DNA of 64,000 nt from the NCBI RefSeq assembly GCF_001592875.1, contig NZ_LSOF01000005.1, positions 249,912 through 313,911 of the forward strand. The letters run 5' to 3'. This document shows, piece after piece, positions 39,455-51,933 of this stretch; position 1 is the stretch's first letter; every line of letters starts with the position of its first letter. Position numbers and translations under genes: made by a program. The notes under the pieces are model-generated. The model did no database searches. It was not told the origin of the DNA and saw nothing but the letters and a program-made list of their open reading frames with translations. The stretch is from Pseudomonas sp. BMS12. Its GTDB lineage: Bacteria; Pseudomonadota; Gammaproteobacteria; Pseudomonadales; Pseudomonadaceae.

Positions 39455-39688
39455 TTAGCGCTTGGTCGCGTCGTAGGCGAGCGTTGCATCCACTACATCG
39501 CCGTTCTGCTCACGATTGACCTCTTCGCACTTCTCGCGACTGCCGCCACAGATCGAGCATTCCTTCTCGATACCGAGGTTGGCGATGCCGCCGCAGGAAC
39601 CGGCGATGGGCTTGCGCCCGAAGATCACGCCGACGGCCATGCCCAGCACCACCAGCAGCATCAGACCGAAAACCAGAACCCAGGTCAT
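39455..39688 (-). CDS. nqrM: Na+-NQR maturation factor
   Basis: NqrM is needed to insert the iron centre between NqrD and NqrE. At 77 residues it has one membrane helix (about 2-22) followed by a Cys-rich part, SCGGIANLGIEKECSICGG (four Cys, likely iron ligands). AAGGAGAG precedes the ATG, which overlaps the apbE stop (ATGA). The adjacency of nqrF-apbE-nqrM is the standard arrangement for NQR operons. Confidence 0.95.
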   Translation of the reverse strand: MTWVLVFGLMLLVVLGMAVGVIFGRKPIAGSCGGIANLGIEKECSICGGSREKCEEVNREQNGDVVDATLAYDATKR

Positions 39689-40695
39689 GGGGACTCTCCT
39701 TCGCCGAAACGGCGAGTAAATGCGGGCGTCGCACGGGTGGCGAAGCCCTGGTCGGTACGAGTGACGAAGAAAGCGGCGATATCCGCGCGCTCAGCGAAGG
39801 CATAGCCACGCTTCGGCCCCAGCACCATCAATAGAGTAGACAGCCCATCGGCACGCAGGGTCGATGGATCGACCACGGTCACCGACGCCAGGCGATGAGT
39901 GATCGGCGCACCGGTCTGCGGGTCGAGGGTGTGCGAATAGCGTTTGCCATCTTCCTCGAAGTAGTTGCGGTAGTCGCCGGAGGTCGACACGCCGAGGCCA
40001 TCCAGCTGCAGCACCTTCTGCGCCACCTGCTGATCGTCACGCGGCGCCTCGATGGCAACGCGCCAGGGCGAACCGTCTGGCTTGCGTCCTGCAGCCCTGA
40101 CTTCCCCAGTCACGTCCAGCAGGTAGCTGGTCACGCCCAGCTGGCCAAGACGCTCGGCGATGCGATCGACCGTATAGCCGGCCGCAATACTGTTGAGATC
40201 GACCTGTACCGCAGCATCCTTGCACAGGCGCTTCTCGCCGATCTGCAGATGCTGGTGACCGATGCGCTGACGGGCCTCGGCAATCGCCTCGGCGCTGGGC
40301 ACCTGCTCGCCGCGCGCCTGCGGGCCGAAGCCCCAGAGATCGAGCAGCGGCTCCAGGGTCAGATCGAAGGCACCATCGCTTTCGGCACTCAGCTCGTCGC
40401 CAGCCCGCACCAGTTCCAGCACGGCAGCCGGCATGACCCGACAGCTGTGGGCTGGCAGGCGATTGAACTGGGAGATGTCGGAATCCGGGCGCCAGGTGGA
40501 CATCTGCCGATCGACTTCGGCGAGCAGACCGTCCACTTCGGCCTTGAGGGCGGCAGGCTCGGGAGTCCCCTCGCCTGCCAGGTACTTCAGCGAGTAGTGG
40601 CTGCCCATGGTCGGGCCGCCGAACTCCTCGATCTTCTCGCCGCAACCGGCCAGCAGGGCGCTGGCCAGCAACAGACATACCGCAGGTTTAACCAC
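39685..40695 (-). CDS. apbE: FAD:protein FMN transferase (lipoprotein)
   Basis: ApbE attaches FMN through a phosphoester bond to Thr of NqrB, NqrC, RsxD and RsxG at the periplasmic face. The start is a GTG overlapping the nqrF stop, giving a lipoprotein signal with lipobox LLAGC; 336 residues. The conserved [27 protein letters not shown] and [10 protein letters not shown] motifs are present; Mg and FAD binding is expected through the DVTGEVRA and later LDPQTGAP stretches. It is the only apbE in the window, so it probably serves both Nqr and Rnf. Confidence 0.95.
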   Translation of the reverse strand: MVKPAVCLLLASALLAGCGEKIEEFGGPTMGSHYSLKYLAGEGTPEPAALKAEVDGLLAEVDRQMSTWRPDSDISQFNRLPAHSCRVMPAAVLELVRAGDELSAESDGAFDLTLEPLLDLWGFGPQARGEQVPSAEAIAEARQRIGHQHLQIGEKRLCKDAAVQVDLNSIAAGYTVDRIAERLGQLGVTSYLLDVTGEVRAAGRKPDGSPWRVAIEAPRDDQQVAQKVLQLDGLGVSTSGDYRNYFEEDGKRYSHTLDPQTGAPITHRLASVTVVDPSTLRADGLSTLLMVLGPKRGYAFAERADIAAFFVTRTDQGFATRATPAFTRRFGEGESP

Positions 40696-41911
40696 CGAAA
40701 TCGTCCAGCAGGATGTTCTCGCGCTCGACACCCAGATCCAGCAGCATCTTGATCACCGCAGCGTTCATCATGGGCGGGCCGCACATGTAGAACTCGCAGT
40801 CCTCCGGCGCCGGGTGGTCCTTGAGGTACTGCTCGAACAACACGTTGTGAATGAAGCCCTTGAGGCCGGTCCAGTTGTCTTCCGGTTGAGGGTCGGACAG
40901 CGCCAGGTGCCACTCGAAGTTGGGGTTCTCCGCGGCCAGCTGGTCGTACTCTTCGGTGTAGAAGGCTTCGCGCAGCGAGCGCGCGCCGTACCAGAAGCTG
41001 ATCTTGCGCTTGGAGCCCAGGCGCTTGAGCTGGTCGAAGATGTGCGAGCGCATCGGCGCCATGCCGGCGCCACCGCCGATGAAGACCATCTCGGCCTCGG
41101 TTTCCTTGGCGAAGAACTCGCCGAACGGACCGTAAACGGTGACCTTGTCGCCCGGCTTGAGGTTGAACACCCACGACGACATCTGGCCCGGCGGCAGGTG
41201 ATCCTTGCCCGGTGGCGGCGAAGCGATACGGATGTTGAATTTGACGATGCCCTTCTCGTCCGGGTAGTTGGCCATCGAGTAGGCGCGAATCACCGTCTCG
41301 TCGACCTTGGACACGTACTTCCACTGGTTGAACTTGTCCCAGTCGCCGCGGTACTCGGGCTGAATGTCGAAGTCCTTGTAATTGACCACGTGCGGCGGGC
41401 ACTCCAGCTGCACGTAGCCACCGGCGCGGAAGTCCACGCTCTCGCCTTCCGGCAGACGCAGGGTCAGCTCCTTGATGAAGGTGGCCACGTTGGGGTTGGA
41501 CTCCACCGTGCACTCCCACTTCTTCACGCCGAAGACTTCTTCCGACACTTCGATGTGCATGTCCTGCTTGACCGGAGTCTGGCAGGACAGGCGCCAGCCG
41601 GCCTTTGCCTCGCGCTTGGTGAAGTGCGATTCCTCGGTGGGCAGCATCTCGCCACCGCCCGACTCGACGATGCACTTGCACTGGGCGCAGGTACCACCGC
41701 CGCCGCAGGCGGAAGACAGGAACAGGTTGTTGGCCGCCAGGGTCTGCAACAGCTTGCCGCCGGCAGGCACGGTCAGCGTCTTTTCACCGTTGATGACGAT
41801 GTTCACGTCGCCGCTGGAGACCAGCTTGGCGCGTGCAGCCAGGATGATCAGCACCAGCGCCAGAACGATGGCGGTGAACATGCCGATGGCCAGGAAAATC
41901 TCGAATCCCAT
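40688..41911 (-). CDS. nqrF: Na+-translocating NADH:quinone reductase subunit F
   Basis: NqrF takes electrons from NADH through FAD to a [2Fe-2S] cluster. The 407-residue protein has an N-terminal helix (5-26), a plant-type ferredoxin domain with Cys69, Cys75, Cys78 and Cys110, and a ferredoxin-NADP reductase-like domain with the FAD motif RAYSMANYP and nucleotide motif [11 protein letters not shown]. All four cluster ligands are intact. TAAGGAG lies before the ATG. It overlaps the apbE start. Confidence 0.98.
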   Translation of the reverse strand: MGFEIFLAIGMFTAIVLALVLIILAARAKLVSSGDVNIVINGEKTLTVPAGGKLLQTLAANNLFLSSACGGGGTCAQCKCIVESGGGEMLPTEESHFTKREAKAGWRLSCQTPVKQDMHIEVSEEVFGVKKWECTVESNPNVATFIKELTLRLPEGESVDFRAGGYVQLECPPHVVNYKDFDIQPEYRGDWDKFNQWKYVSKVDETVIRAYSMANYPDEKGIVKFNIRIASPPPGKDHLPPGQMSSWVFNLKPGDKVTVYGPFGEFFAKETEAEMVFIGGGAGMAPMRSHIFDQLKRLGSKRKISFWYGARSLREAFYTEEYDQLAAENPNFEWHLALSDPQPEDNWTGLKGFIHNVLFEQYLKDHPAPEDCEFYMCGPPMMNAAVIKMLLDLGVERENILLDDFGG

Positions 41912-41921
41912 CGTGTTCTCC

Positions 41922-42529
<608 letters not shown>

Positions 42530-42530
<1 letters not shown>

Positions 42531-43198
42531 CAGTAGGCCTCCTTGTTCGATACCTGCGGCGCCATCTTGAAGCTGGGCGCCTCCACCTGGTCTTTCTTCC
42601 AGCTACGGATGGCCCAGATGAACAGACCGATCAGGAAGAATGCCGAAGGCGGCAGCAGCAGCATGCCGTTGGGCTGGTACCAGCCACCATCGTTGACGGT
42701 CGGCAGCACGGTGTAGCCGAGCAGCTTGCCGGCGCCGAACAGCTCGCGCACCACGCCCAGGGCAATCAGCATGGCGCTGTAGCCCAGGCCGTTGCCGATA
42801 CCGTCGAAGAACGACAGCACCGGCGGGTTGGCCATGGCGAAAGCCTCGGCGCGGCCCATCACGATGCAGTTGGTGATGATCAACCCGACGAACACCGACA
42901 GCTGCTTGGACAGCGAGTAGGCGAATGCCTTGAGCGCCTGATCCACCACGATCACCAGCGAGGCGATGATCACCATCTGCACGATCATGCGGATCGAGCT
43001 GGGGATCTGGCTGCGGATCATCGAAATGAACAGGTTGGAGAAGGCGGTCACCAGGGTCAGGGCCACCGACATCACCAGCGCGGTCTTCAGGTTCGAGGTC
43101 ACCGCCAGGGCCGAGCAGATCCCGAGGATCTGCAGGCCGATGGGGTTGTTGTTGAAGATCGGGTTGAGCAGAACTTCTTTATAGGTCGGTTGCGACAT
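42530..43198 (-). CDS. nqrD: Na+-NQR subunit D
   Basis: A 222-residue membrane protein with six helices. The Cys motifs [10 protein letters not shown] (Cys28) and [10 protein letters not shown] provide the other two ligands of the NqrD/E iron centre. It is homologous to RsxE. Three bases separate the nqrC stop and its start, which fits one polycistronic unit. Confidence 0.98.
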
Positions 43199-43201
43199 CG
43201 C

Positions 43202-43987
43202 TTATGCCTCCCCTTTGCCCAGCTTGGCCAGGAACGGGCCGAAGCCGTTCTCGCCGAGCCAGAAATGCAGCAGATTGTTCACGCCCTTGCTGGTCAGCGT
43301 GGCGCCGGCCAGGGCATCGACCTGATGCACGGCCTTCGGGCTCTGCGGATCGACGCCGCCCTTGATGATTTCCACGGCCAGCTCGCCGTTTTCATCGAAC
43401 AGCGACTTGCCGACCCACAGGCCTTTCCATTTCGGGTTGTCTACTTCGCCGCCGAGGCCGGGGGTCTCGCCGTGCTGGTAGAAGCCGAAGCCGACCACGG
43501 TATTCAGGTCGCCCTTCACCGCGATGAAGCCATGCAGGGTCGACCACAGGCCATAACCACGCACCGGCAGGATCAGGGTCTGCAACTGGCCATCCTGCTC
43601 AACCATATAAACGGTGGAGAAGTCTTCGCGACGTTTGATCGAGGCGATGTCCTGCTCGCCGCTCAGCGCTTCGGACAACTTCGGGTCCTTGGCTGCCTTG
43701 AGCGGGTCGAAGGTGGCTGGGTTCTGCGCATCGCTGAAGGTGCCGTTGCGCAGGTCCACGACCTTGGCCTGGATGCGCTCGCCGAACAGCGCTTTCACCT
43801 GCTTGGCCGTCATGCCCGCCTCACCCAGGCCGGCAATGGCCAGGATGCTGCGTTGTTTGTCGAGCTGACGGTTTTCCAGCTGGGTCGGTTTCAGTGCCAC
43901 GGCCGCGCCGGCGACGAACACCGAGCAGACCAGGCACACCAGCACCGCTACGGTGAGGGTGCGAACAGTCGATTCTTTGTTAGCCAC
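43202..43987 (-). CDS. nqrC: Na+-NQR subunit C
   Basis: NqrC is a periplasmic flavoprotein with one N-terminal helix (about 9-33). The start is a GTG ([13 protein letters not shown]) overlapping the nqrB end by eight bases; 261 residues. The flavinylation site reads [10 protein letters not shown], with FMN expected on Thr232; the usual first Ser of SGAT is Ala227 here, as in RsxG of the same window. [14 protein letters not shown] is the conserved FMN-binding loop. Confidence 0.97.
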   Translation of the reverse strand: MANKESTVRTLTVAVLVCLVCSVFVAGAAVALKPTQLENRQLDKQRSILAIAGLGEAGMTAKQVKALFGERIQAKVVDLRNGTFSDAQNPATFDPLKAAKDPKLSEALSGEQDIASIKRREDFSTVYMVEQDGQLQTLILPVRGYGLWSTLHGFIAVKGDLNTVVGFGFYQHGETPGLGGEVDNPKWKGLWVGKSLFDENGELAVEIIKGGVDPQSPKAVHQVDALAGATLTSKGVNNLLHFWLGENGFGPFLAKLGKGEA

Positions 43988-45188
43988 GAGCGAGCCTCCG
44001 CTTGATGTTGGCCTGGACCACGAAGTGGTCGATCAGCGGTGCACAGAGGTTGGCGAACAGAACCGCCAGCATCATGCCTTCCGGGAAGGCCGGGTTGACC
44101 ACACGGATCAGCACCACCATCACGCCGATCAGCGCACCGAAGATCCACTTGCCGGTATTGGTCATGGAAGCCGACACCGGGTCGGTGGCCATGAAGATCA
44201 TGGCGAAGGCGAAACCGCCCACCACCAGATGCCAATGCCAGGGCATGGCGAACATCGGGTTGCTATCCGAGCCGATGGCGTTGAACAGGTAGCTGGTAGC
44301 GACCATGCCCAGCATCACCCCGGAGACGATGCGCCAGGAGGCGATCTTGCTGATCAGCAGCACGGCGCCGCCGATGAAGATCGCCAGCACGCTGGTCTCG
44401 CCCATGGAGCCGTGTTCGAGGCCGACGAAGGCATTCCACCAGGACAGGCCGGTGGCCGCGACCTGCTCCATGCCGCCGGCAGCCGCGACCGAAAGCGTGG
44501 TAGCGCCGGCGAAACCGTCGACCGAAGTCCACACCGCGTCACCGGACATCTGCGCCGGGTAGGCAAAGAACAGGAAGGCACGACCGACCAGAGCAGGGTT
44601 GAGGAAGTTCTTGCCGGTACCGCCGAACACTTCCTTGCCGATCACCACGCCGAAACTGATGCCCAGGGCCACCTGCCACAGCGGAATGTCCGGCGGCAGG
44701 GTCAGAGCGAACAGTACGGAGGTGACGAAGAAGCCTTCGTTGACCTCGTGGCGGCGAATGGAGGCGAACAGCACCTCCCAGAAACCGCCGACGATGAAGG
44801 TGGTCAGGTACACCGGCAGGAAGTAGGCGGCACCCTGGATGAAGTTGTCCCAGACGCTGGCCGGGTCGAACCCTGCGAGCATGCCGATCAGGCCGAAGCG
44901 CCAGCCTTCCTGGCTGGCCAGCAGCTCGGGCTGGGCAGCGAAGATAGTATTGGCCTGGTAGCCGACGTTCCACATACCGAAGAACATGGCCGGGAAAGTG
45001 CAGAGCCACACGGTGATCATCATGCGCTTGAGGTCGATGCCGTCACGCACGTGGGCGGTGGTCTTGGTCACGCTGCCCGGTCGGTAGAAGAAGGTATCCA
45101 GGGCTTCGTACAGGGCGTACCACTTCTCGTACTTGCCGCCCTGTTCGAAGTTGTGCTCGATCTTGTCGAGGAATTTGCGCAGGCCCAT
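43980..45188 (-). CDS. nqrB: Na+-NQR subunit B
   Basis: NqrB is the main Na+-conducting membrane subunit and binds FMN covalently and riboflavin. The 402-residue protein has about ten helices and the conserved loop [16 protein letters not shown]. The FMN site is Thr230 in DGFAGATTL, corresponding to Thr236 of Vibrio cholerae. The C-terminal [17 protein letters not shown] and [15 protein letters not shown] stretches resemble the end of RsxD. One base separates it from nqrA. Confidence 0.98.
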   Translation of the reverse strand: MGLRKFLDKIEHNFEQGGKYEKWYALYEALDTFFYRPGSVTKTTAHVRDGIDLKRMMITVWLCTFPAMFFGMWNVGYQANTIFAAQPELLASQEGWRFGLIGMLAGFDPASVWDNFIQGAAYFLPVYLTTFIVGGFWEVLFASIRRHEVNEGFFVTSVLFALTLPPDIPLWQVALGISFGVVIGKEVFGGTGKNFLNPALVGRAFLFFAYPAQMSGDAVWTSVDGFAGATTLSVAAAGGMEQVAATGLSWWNAFVGLEHGSMGETSVLAIFIGGAVLLISKIASWRIVSGVMLGMVATSYLFNAIGSDSNPMFAMPWHWHLVVGGFAFAMIFMATDPVSASMTNTGKWIFGALIGVMVVLIRVVNPAFPEGMMLAVLFANLCAPLIDHFVVQANIKRRLARG

Positions 45189-45189
45189 C

Positions 45190-46704
<1,515 letters not shown>

Positions 46705-46811
46705 CTATCAGTCGTAACAACAAGCAACAGAGCAACTGACCCGCCACAGCCCGCGATACGGCAAGCCGAAAAAGCACCGTAACGCGCCCTGCAGCAAGCC
46801 CTGCTCGTCCA

Positions 46812-46827
46812 TTCGACCATGGTCGAA
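46812..46827. repeat. perfect 16-bp palindrome
   Basis: TTCGACCATGGTCGAA, perfectly self-complementary, lies between the gap terminator and the nqr leader, about 285 bases upstream of nqrA. It could be an operator half-way to nqr; the binding factor is unknown. Confidence 0.5.
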
Positions 46828-46838
46828 GGCAGAAAACA

Positions 46839-46864
46839 AAAACGGGAGCCGAAGCTCCCGTTTT
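46839..46864 (-). terminator. intrinsic terminator after gap
   Basis: An AAAACGGGAGC/GCTCCCGTTTT stem with a CGAA loop is followed by a broken T run on the minus strand, 16 bases beyond the gap stop. Confidence 0.9.
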
Positions 46865-46880
46865 GCATGCCGCGCCGCGC

Positions 46881-48329
46881 TTACTGCGGGAAGGCCGGCG
46901 GGTTGACCCCAGCCATGTCTTCCATCACACGCACGACCTGGCAGCTGTAGCCGAACTCGTTGTCGTACCACACATACAGCACGACGCGATTGTCGTTGCA
47001 GATGGTGGCTTCGGCATCGACCACACCAGCGTGGCGGGAGCCGACGAAGTCGGTGGACACCACTTCCTGCGACTGCACGAAGTCGATCTGCTTCTGCAGG
47101 TCCGAGTGCATGGCCATCTGGCGCAGGTACTCGTTGATCTCTTCGCGAGTGGTGGCCTTTTCCAGGTTCAGATTGAGGATGGCCATGGACACGTTCGGCG
47201 TCGGCACGCGAATGGCATTGCCGGTCAGCTTGCCTTTCAGCACCGGCAGGGCCTTGGCGGCAGCGGTAGCAGCACCGGTTTCGGTGATGACCATGTTCAG
47301 CGCGGCGCTGCGGCCACGACGGCTACCCTTGTGGAAGTTGTCGATCAGGTTCTGGTCGTTGGTGTACGAGTGAACGGTTTCGACGTGACCGTTGACGATG
47401 CCGTACTGGTCATTCACAGCCTTCAGCACCGGCACGATGGCGTTGGTGGTGCAGGAGGCGGCGGAGATGATCTTGTCGTCAGCAGTGATCTCGGCATGGT
47501 TGATGCCATGCACAATGTTCTTCAGCGCGCCCTTGCCCGGCGCAGTGAGGACGACGCGATCGATACCCGGGCACTTCAGGTGCTGACCCAGGCCTTCGGC
47601 GTCGCGCCATTTGCCGGTGTTGTCAACCAGCAGCGCATCCTTGATGCCGTACTGGGTGTAATCGATCGAGGCCGGATCGTTGGAGTAGATGATCTGGATC
47701 AGGTTGCCGTTGGCAGTGAGGGTGCTGTTCTCCTCATCGATGGTGATGGTGCCATCGAACTTGCCATGCACGGAGTCGCGGCGCAGCAGGCTGGCACGCT
47801 TGACCAGATCATTCTCGGCGCCCTTGCGCACGACGATGGCGCGCAGGCGCAGGCCGTCGCCACCACCGGTCTTCTCGATCAGGATGCGCGCCAGCAGGCG
47901 GCCGATGCGGCCGAAGCCGTACAGAACAACATCAGTACCTTCGCGGGCAGCACCGTTCTGCTTACCGGCCACCTCGGCCAGCTCGTCCTTGGTGAACTGC
48001 TCGATGCTGCGACCAGCGCCTTCGCTCTTGAACTTGGCAACCAGCTTGCCCAGGTCCACGGAAGCCGCGCCCAGTTTGAGCTCGGTCATGGTCTTGAGGA
48101 TCGGGAAAGTATCGTGAACCGACAGTTCGACCTCGCCATCCAGACGGTGACGGGCGAAACGGTGGGCTTTGAGAATGTCGATCACCGAACGGTTGATCAG
48201 ACCACGGCCGTAGATCGAGGTCACCACGCTGTTGTTGCGGTAGAGCTGACCGATCATTGGAATCATCGCTTCTGCGAGGGCTTCACGATCGATCCACTCA
48301 CCGAGACACTGGTCGGGCTTCTGGGTCAC
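46881..48329 (-). CDS. gap: glyceraldehyde-3-phosphate dehydrogenase, long form
   Basis: Oxidises glyceraldehyde-3-phosphate with NAD(P)+. The start is a GTG (MTQKPDQCLGEWIDRE) with GGAAGG eight bases upstream, giving 482 residues; an ATG 18 bases further up lacks a Shine-Dalgarno. A roughly 130-residue N-terminal helical extension precedes the Rossmann fold at YGFGRIGRLLARI. The catalytic SAASCTTNAIVP and the C-terminal VWYDNEFGYSCQVV are intact. This matches the Pseudomonas PA3001-type enzyme beside nqr and mfd; the extension's role is unknown. It is divergent from mfd across 152 bases and has its own terminator. Confidence 0.93.
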   Translation of the reverse strand: MTQKPDQCLGEWIDREALAEAMIPMIGQLYRNNSVVTSIYGRGLINRSVIDILKAHRFARHRLDGEVELSVHDTFPILKTMTELKLGAASVDLGKLVAKFKSEGAGRSIEQFTKDELAEVAGKQNGAAREGTDVVLYGFGRIGRLLARILIEKTGGGDGLRLRAIVVRKGAENDLVKRASLLRRDSVHGKFDGTITIDEENSTLTANGNLIQIIYSNDPASIDYTQYGIKDALLVDNTGKWRDAEGLGQHLKCPGIDRVVLTAPGKGALKNIVHGINHAEITADDKIISAASCTTNAIVPVLKAVNDQYGIVNGHVETVHSYTNDQNLIDNFHKGSRRGRSAALNMVITETGAATAAAKALPVLKGKLTGNAIRVPTPNVSMAILNLNLEKATTREEINEYLRQMAMHSDLQKQIDFVQSQEVVSTDFVGSRHAGVVDAEATICNDNRVVLYVWYDNEFGYSCQVVRVMEDMAGVNPPAFPQ

Positions 48330-48481
48330 GGGCAATACCTTCCACATGTAGGGGCTGAAAAAAGGGGCTACATTATGACGGCGCGCGCTAGCCGGAGCAA
48401 TGCGCGCCTGTCGCAACTGACAGTGGGCGCCTCCCCTCGCTACAATCGCCCCCTTAAATTCCGCCTGGGGCCGCGACACCC

Positions 48482-51400
48482 GTGTCCGTACTGCACTTGC
48501 CGAAACTACCGGCCGCAACCGGTAAACAGCACTGGGGCAACCTGCCCGGCGCCGCACTGAGCCTGGCCATTGCCGAGGCAGCCAGCGCCGCCAAGCGTTT
48601 CACCCTGCTGCTCACCCACGACAGCCAGAGCGCCGAGCGCCTGCAGGAAGAGCTGGCGTTCTTCGCCCCGAACCTGCCGGTGCTGCACTTTCCCGACTGG
48701 GAAACCCTGCCCTACGACGTGTTTTCGCCCCACCAGGACATCATCTCCCAGCGTATCGCCACCCTGTACCGCCTGCCGGAGATCAAGCATGGCGTCCTGG
48801 TAGTGCCGATCGCCACTGCACTGCACCGCCTGGCGCCAACCCGCTTCCTGCTCGGCAGCGGCCTGCTGCTGGATGTCGGCCAGAAGCTCGATGTCGAGGA
48901 AATGCGCGCGCGCCTGGAAGCCGCCGGCTACCGCTGCGTGGATACCGTCTATGAACACGGTGAATTCGCCGTACGCGGCGCGCTGATCGATCTGTTTCCG
49001 ATGGGCAGCGAAACGCCCTACCGCATCGACCTGTTCGACGACGAAATCGAGACCCTGCGCACCTTCGACCCGGAAACCCAGCGCTCGGTGGACAAGGTCG
49101 ACAGCATCCGCCTGCTGCCGGCCCGCGAGTTCCCGCTGGAGAAGAAGGCCGTCACCGATTTCCGTGGCCGCTTTCGCGAGCGCTTCGACGTCGACTTCCG
49201 CCGCTGCCCGATCTATCAGGACCTTTCCACCGGCATCACCCCGGCAGGCATCGAGTACTACCTGCCGCTGTTCTTCGAGGAAAGCGCCACCCTGTTCGAC
49301 TATTTGCCGCAGGACACCCAGGTGTTCTCCCTGCCCGGCATCGAGAAGGCCGCCGAGCAGTTCTGGCAGGATGCGCGCAACCGCTTTGATGATCGCCGTG
49401 TCGATCCGGAACGTCCGATCCTGCCACCTGCAGACATTTTCCTGCCGGTGGAAGACTGCTTCGCCCGCCTGAAAAACTGGCCGCGCGTGGTGGTCGATCA
49501 GAACGACATCGAAACCGGCGTCGGCCGCGAGCGTTTCAACGCCCGCCCGCTGCCCGACCTGGCGATCCAGGCCAAGGCCAGCGAGCCATTGGCGGCGCTA
49601 CGCCGCTTTATCGAGGAATACCCGGGCCGGGTGCTGTTCAGCGCCGAGTCCGCCGGCCGCCGCGAAGTGCTGCTGGAGCTACTCGCCCGCCTCAAGCTCA
49701 AACCGCGTGAAGTTGCCGACTGGCACGAGTTCACGGCCAGTAAGGAGCGCCTGGCCATCTGCATCGCCCCACTCGACGAAGGCCTGCTACTCGACGACAT
49801 CGCCCTGGTCGCCGAGAGCCCGCTGTTCGGCCAACGCGTGATGCAGCGCCGCCGCCGCGAGAAATCGCGCGATGGCGGCGACAACGTGATCAAGAACCTC
49901 ACCGAGCTGCGCGAAGGCGCGCCGGTAGTGCATATCGACCACGGCGTCGGCCGCTACCTGGGCCTGGTGACCATGGAATTCGACGGCCAGGCGGCCGAAT
50001 TCCTCGCCCTGATGTACGCCGAGGAAGCCAAGCTCTACGTGCCGGTCGCCAGCCTGCACCTGATCGCCCGCTACACCGGCAGCGACGATGCCCTGGCGCC
50101 GCTGCACCGCCTGGGCTCCGAGACCTGGCAGAAAGCCAAGCGCAAGGCCGCCGAGCAGGTACGTGACGTCGCCGCCGAACTGCTCGACATCTACGCCCGC
50201 CGCGCCGCCCGCGAAGGCTACGCGTTCAAGGATCCGGCCGCCGACTACGCCACCTTCAGTGCCGGCTTCCCCTTCGAGGAAACCCCGGATCAGCAGAACG
50301 CCATCGAGGCCGTGGTGGCTGACATGCTCGCCGCCAAGCCGATGGACCGTCTGGTCTGCGGCGACGTCGGCTTCGGCAAGACCGAGGTGGCCATGCGCGC
50401 CGCCTTCGTCGCCGTGCATAGCGGCCGTCAGGTAGCCGTGCTGGTGCCCACCACCCTGCTCGCCCAGCAGCACTACAACAGCTTCCGCGACCGCTTCGCC
50501 GACTGGCCGGTAACGGTCGAGGTGATGAGCCGCTTCAAGACCGCCAAGGAGATCAATGAAGCGGTGGCCAAGCTGGCCGAAGGCAAGATCGACATCATCA
50601 TCGGCACCCACAAGCTGCTGCAGGACGATGTGCGCTTCAAGGACCTGGGGCTGTGCATCATCGACGAGGAGCACCGTTTCGGCGTGCGCCAGAAGGAGCA
50701 GCTCAAGGCCCTGCGCAGCGAGGTGGACATCCTCACCCTCACTGCCACGCCGATCCCGCGCACCCTCAATATGGCGGTGTCGGGCATGCGCGACCTGTCG
50801 ATCATCGCCACCCCGCCGGCGCGCCGCCTGTCGGTACGCACCTTCGTCATGGAGCAGAACAACCCGACGATCAAGGAAGCCCTGCTGCGCGAACTGCTGC
50901 GTGGCGGCCAGGTGTACTACCTACACAACGATGTGAAGACCATCGAGAAGTGCGCCGCCGACCTGGCCGAACTGGTGCCGGAAGCGCGCATCGCCATCGG
51001 CCACGGGCAGATGCACGAGCGCGACCTGGAACGGGTGATGAGCGACTTCTACCACAAGCGCTTCAACGTGCTGGTGGCCTCGACCATCATCGAAACCGGC
51101 ATCGACGTGCCCAGCGCCAACACCATTCTCATCGAGCGTGCCGACAAGTTCGGCCTGGCCCAGCTGCACCAGCTGCGCGGCCGCGTTGGCCGTAGCCACC
51201 ACCAGGCCTATGCCTACCTGCTGACGCCGCCACGCAAGGGCATGACCGACGACGCGCAGAAGCGCCTGGAGGCCATCGCCAATGCCCAGGACCTCGGCGC
51301 CGGCTTCGTCCTGGCCACACACGACCTGGAGATCCGCGGCGCCGGCGAGCTGCTCGGCGACGGCCAGAGCGGACAGATCCAGGCGGTCGGCTTCACCCTC

Positions 51401-51922
51401 TACATGGAAATGCTGGAGCGCGCGGTCAAGGCCATCCGCAAGGGCGAGCAGCCCAACCTGGACCAGCCGCTCGGCGGCGGCCCGGAGGTCAACCTGCGGG
51501 TTCCCGCACTCATTCCCGAGGACTACTTGCCGGATGTGCATGCCCGTCTGATCCTCTACAAGCGCATCGCCAACGCCGCTGACGAGGATGGCCTGAAGGA
51601 ATTGCAGGTGGAGATGATCGACCGCTTCGGCCTGCTGCCGGAGGCGACCAAGAACCTGGTGCGCCTGACCCTGCTCAAGCTGCAGGCAGAAAAGCTGGGG
51701 ATCAAGAAGATCGACGCCGGCCCCCAGGGCGGGCGCATCGAATTCGCCGCCGATACCTGCGTCGATCCGCTGGTGCTGATCAAGCTGATCCAGGGCCAGC
51801 CGAACCGCTACAAGTTCGAAGGCGCCACCCTGTTCAAATTCCAGGTGCCGATGGAGCGCCCGGAAGAACGTTTCAATACTCTGGAGGCGCTGCTGGAGCG
51901 CCTCGCCCCGCAATCCGCCTAA
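48482..51922 (+). CDS. mfd: transcription-repair coupling factor
   Basis: Mfd removes RNA polymerase stalled at DNA lesions and recruits UvrA. The 1146-residue protein has a UvrB-like N-terminal part (about 1-350), an RNA-polymerase-interacting CarD-like domain (about 475-545), a RecG-like translocase with Walker A GDVGFGKTE (about 630) and Walker B IIDEEHRFG, the TRG motif region, and a C-terminal UvrA-masking domain. The GTG start gives MSVLHLPKL, as in other pseudomonads. csiV follows after 11 bases. Confidence 0.97.
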   Translation: MSVLHLPKLPAATGKQHWGNLPGAALSLAIAEAASAAKRFTLLLTHDSQSAERLQEELAFFAPNLPVLHFPDWETLPYDVFSPHQDIISQRIATLYRLPEIKHGVLVVPIATALHRLAPTRFLLGSGLLLDVGQKLDVEEMRARLEAAGYRCVDTVYEHGEFAVRGALIDLFPMGSETPYRIDLFDDEIETLRTFDPETQRSVDKVDSIRLLPAREFPLEKKAVTDFRGRFRERFDVDFRRCPIYQDLSTGITPAGIEYYLPLFFEESATLFDYLPQDTQVFSLPGIEKAAEQFWQDARNRFDDRRVDPERPILPPADIFLPVEDCFARLKNWPRVVVDQNDIETGVGRERFNARPLPDLAIQAKASEPLAALRRFIEEYPGRVLFSAESAGRREVLLELLARLKLKPREVADWHEFTASKERLAICIAPLDEGLLLDDIALVAESPLFGQRVMQRRRREKSRDGGDNVIKNLTELREGAPVVHIDHGVGRYLGLVTMEFDGQAAEFLALMYAEEAKLYVPVASLHLIARYTGSDDALAPLHRLGSETWQKAKRKAAEQVRDVAAELLDIYARRAAREGYAFKDPAADYATFSAGFPFEETPDQQNAIEAVVADMLAAKPMDRLVCGDVGFGKTEVAMRAAFVAVHSGRQVAVLVPTTLLAQQHYNSFRDRFADWPVTVEVMSRFKTAKEINEAVAKLAEGKIDIIIGTHKLLQDDVRFKDLGLCIIDEEHRFGVRQKEQLKALRSEVDILTLTATPIPRTLNMAVSGMRDLSIIATPPARRLSVRTFVMEQNNPTIKEALLRELLRGGQVYYLHNDVKTIEKCAADLAELVPEARIAIGHGQMHERDLERVMSDFYHKRFNVLVASTIIETGIDVPSANTILIERADKFGLAQLHQLRGRVGRSHHQAYAYLLTPPRKGMTDDAQKRLEAIANAQDLGAGFVLATHDLEIRGAGELLGDGQSGQIQAVGFTLYMEMLERAVKAIRKGEQPNLDQPLGGGPEVNLRVPALIPEDYLPDVHARLILYKRIANAADEDGLKELQVEMIDRFGLLPEATKNLVRLTLLKLQAEKLGIKKIDAGPQGGRIEFAADTCVDPLVLIKLIQGQPNRYKFEGATLFKFQVPMERPEERFNTLEALLERLAPQSA

Positions 51923-51933
51923 AGGACTGACCC

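Noticed and set aside
48330..48347. ATG start for gap at 48347
   Set aside because: It has no Shine-Dalgarno, and the GGAAGG lies between it and the GTG at 48329, which fits the conserved N-terminus.
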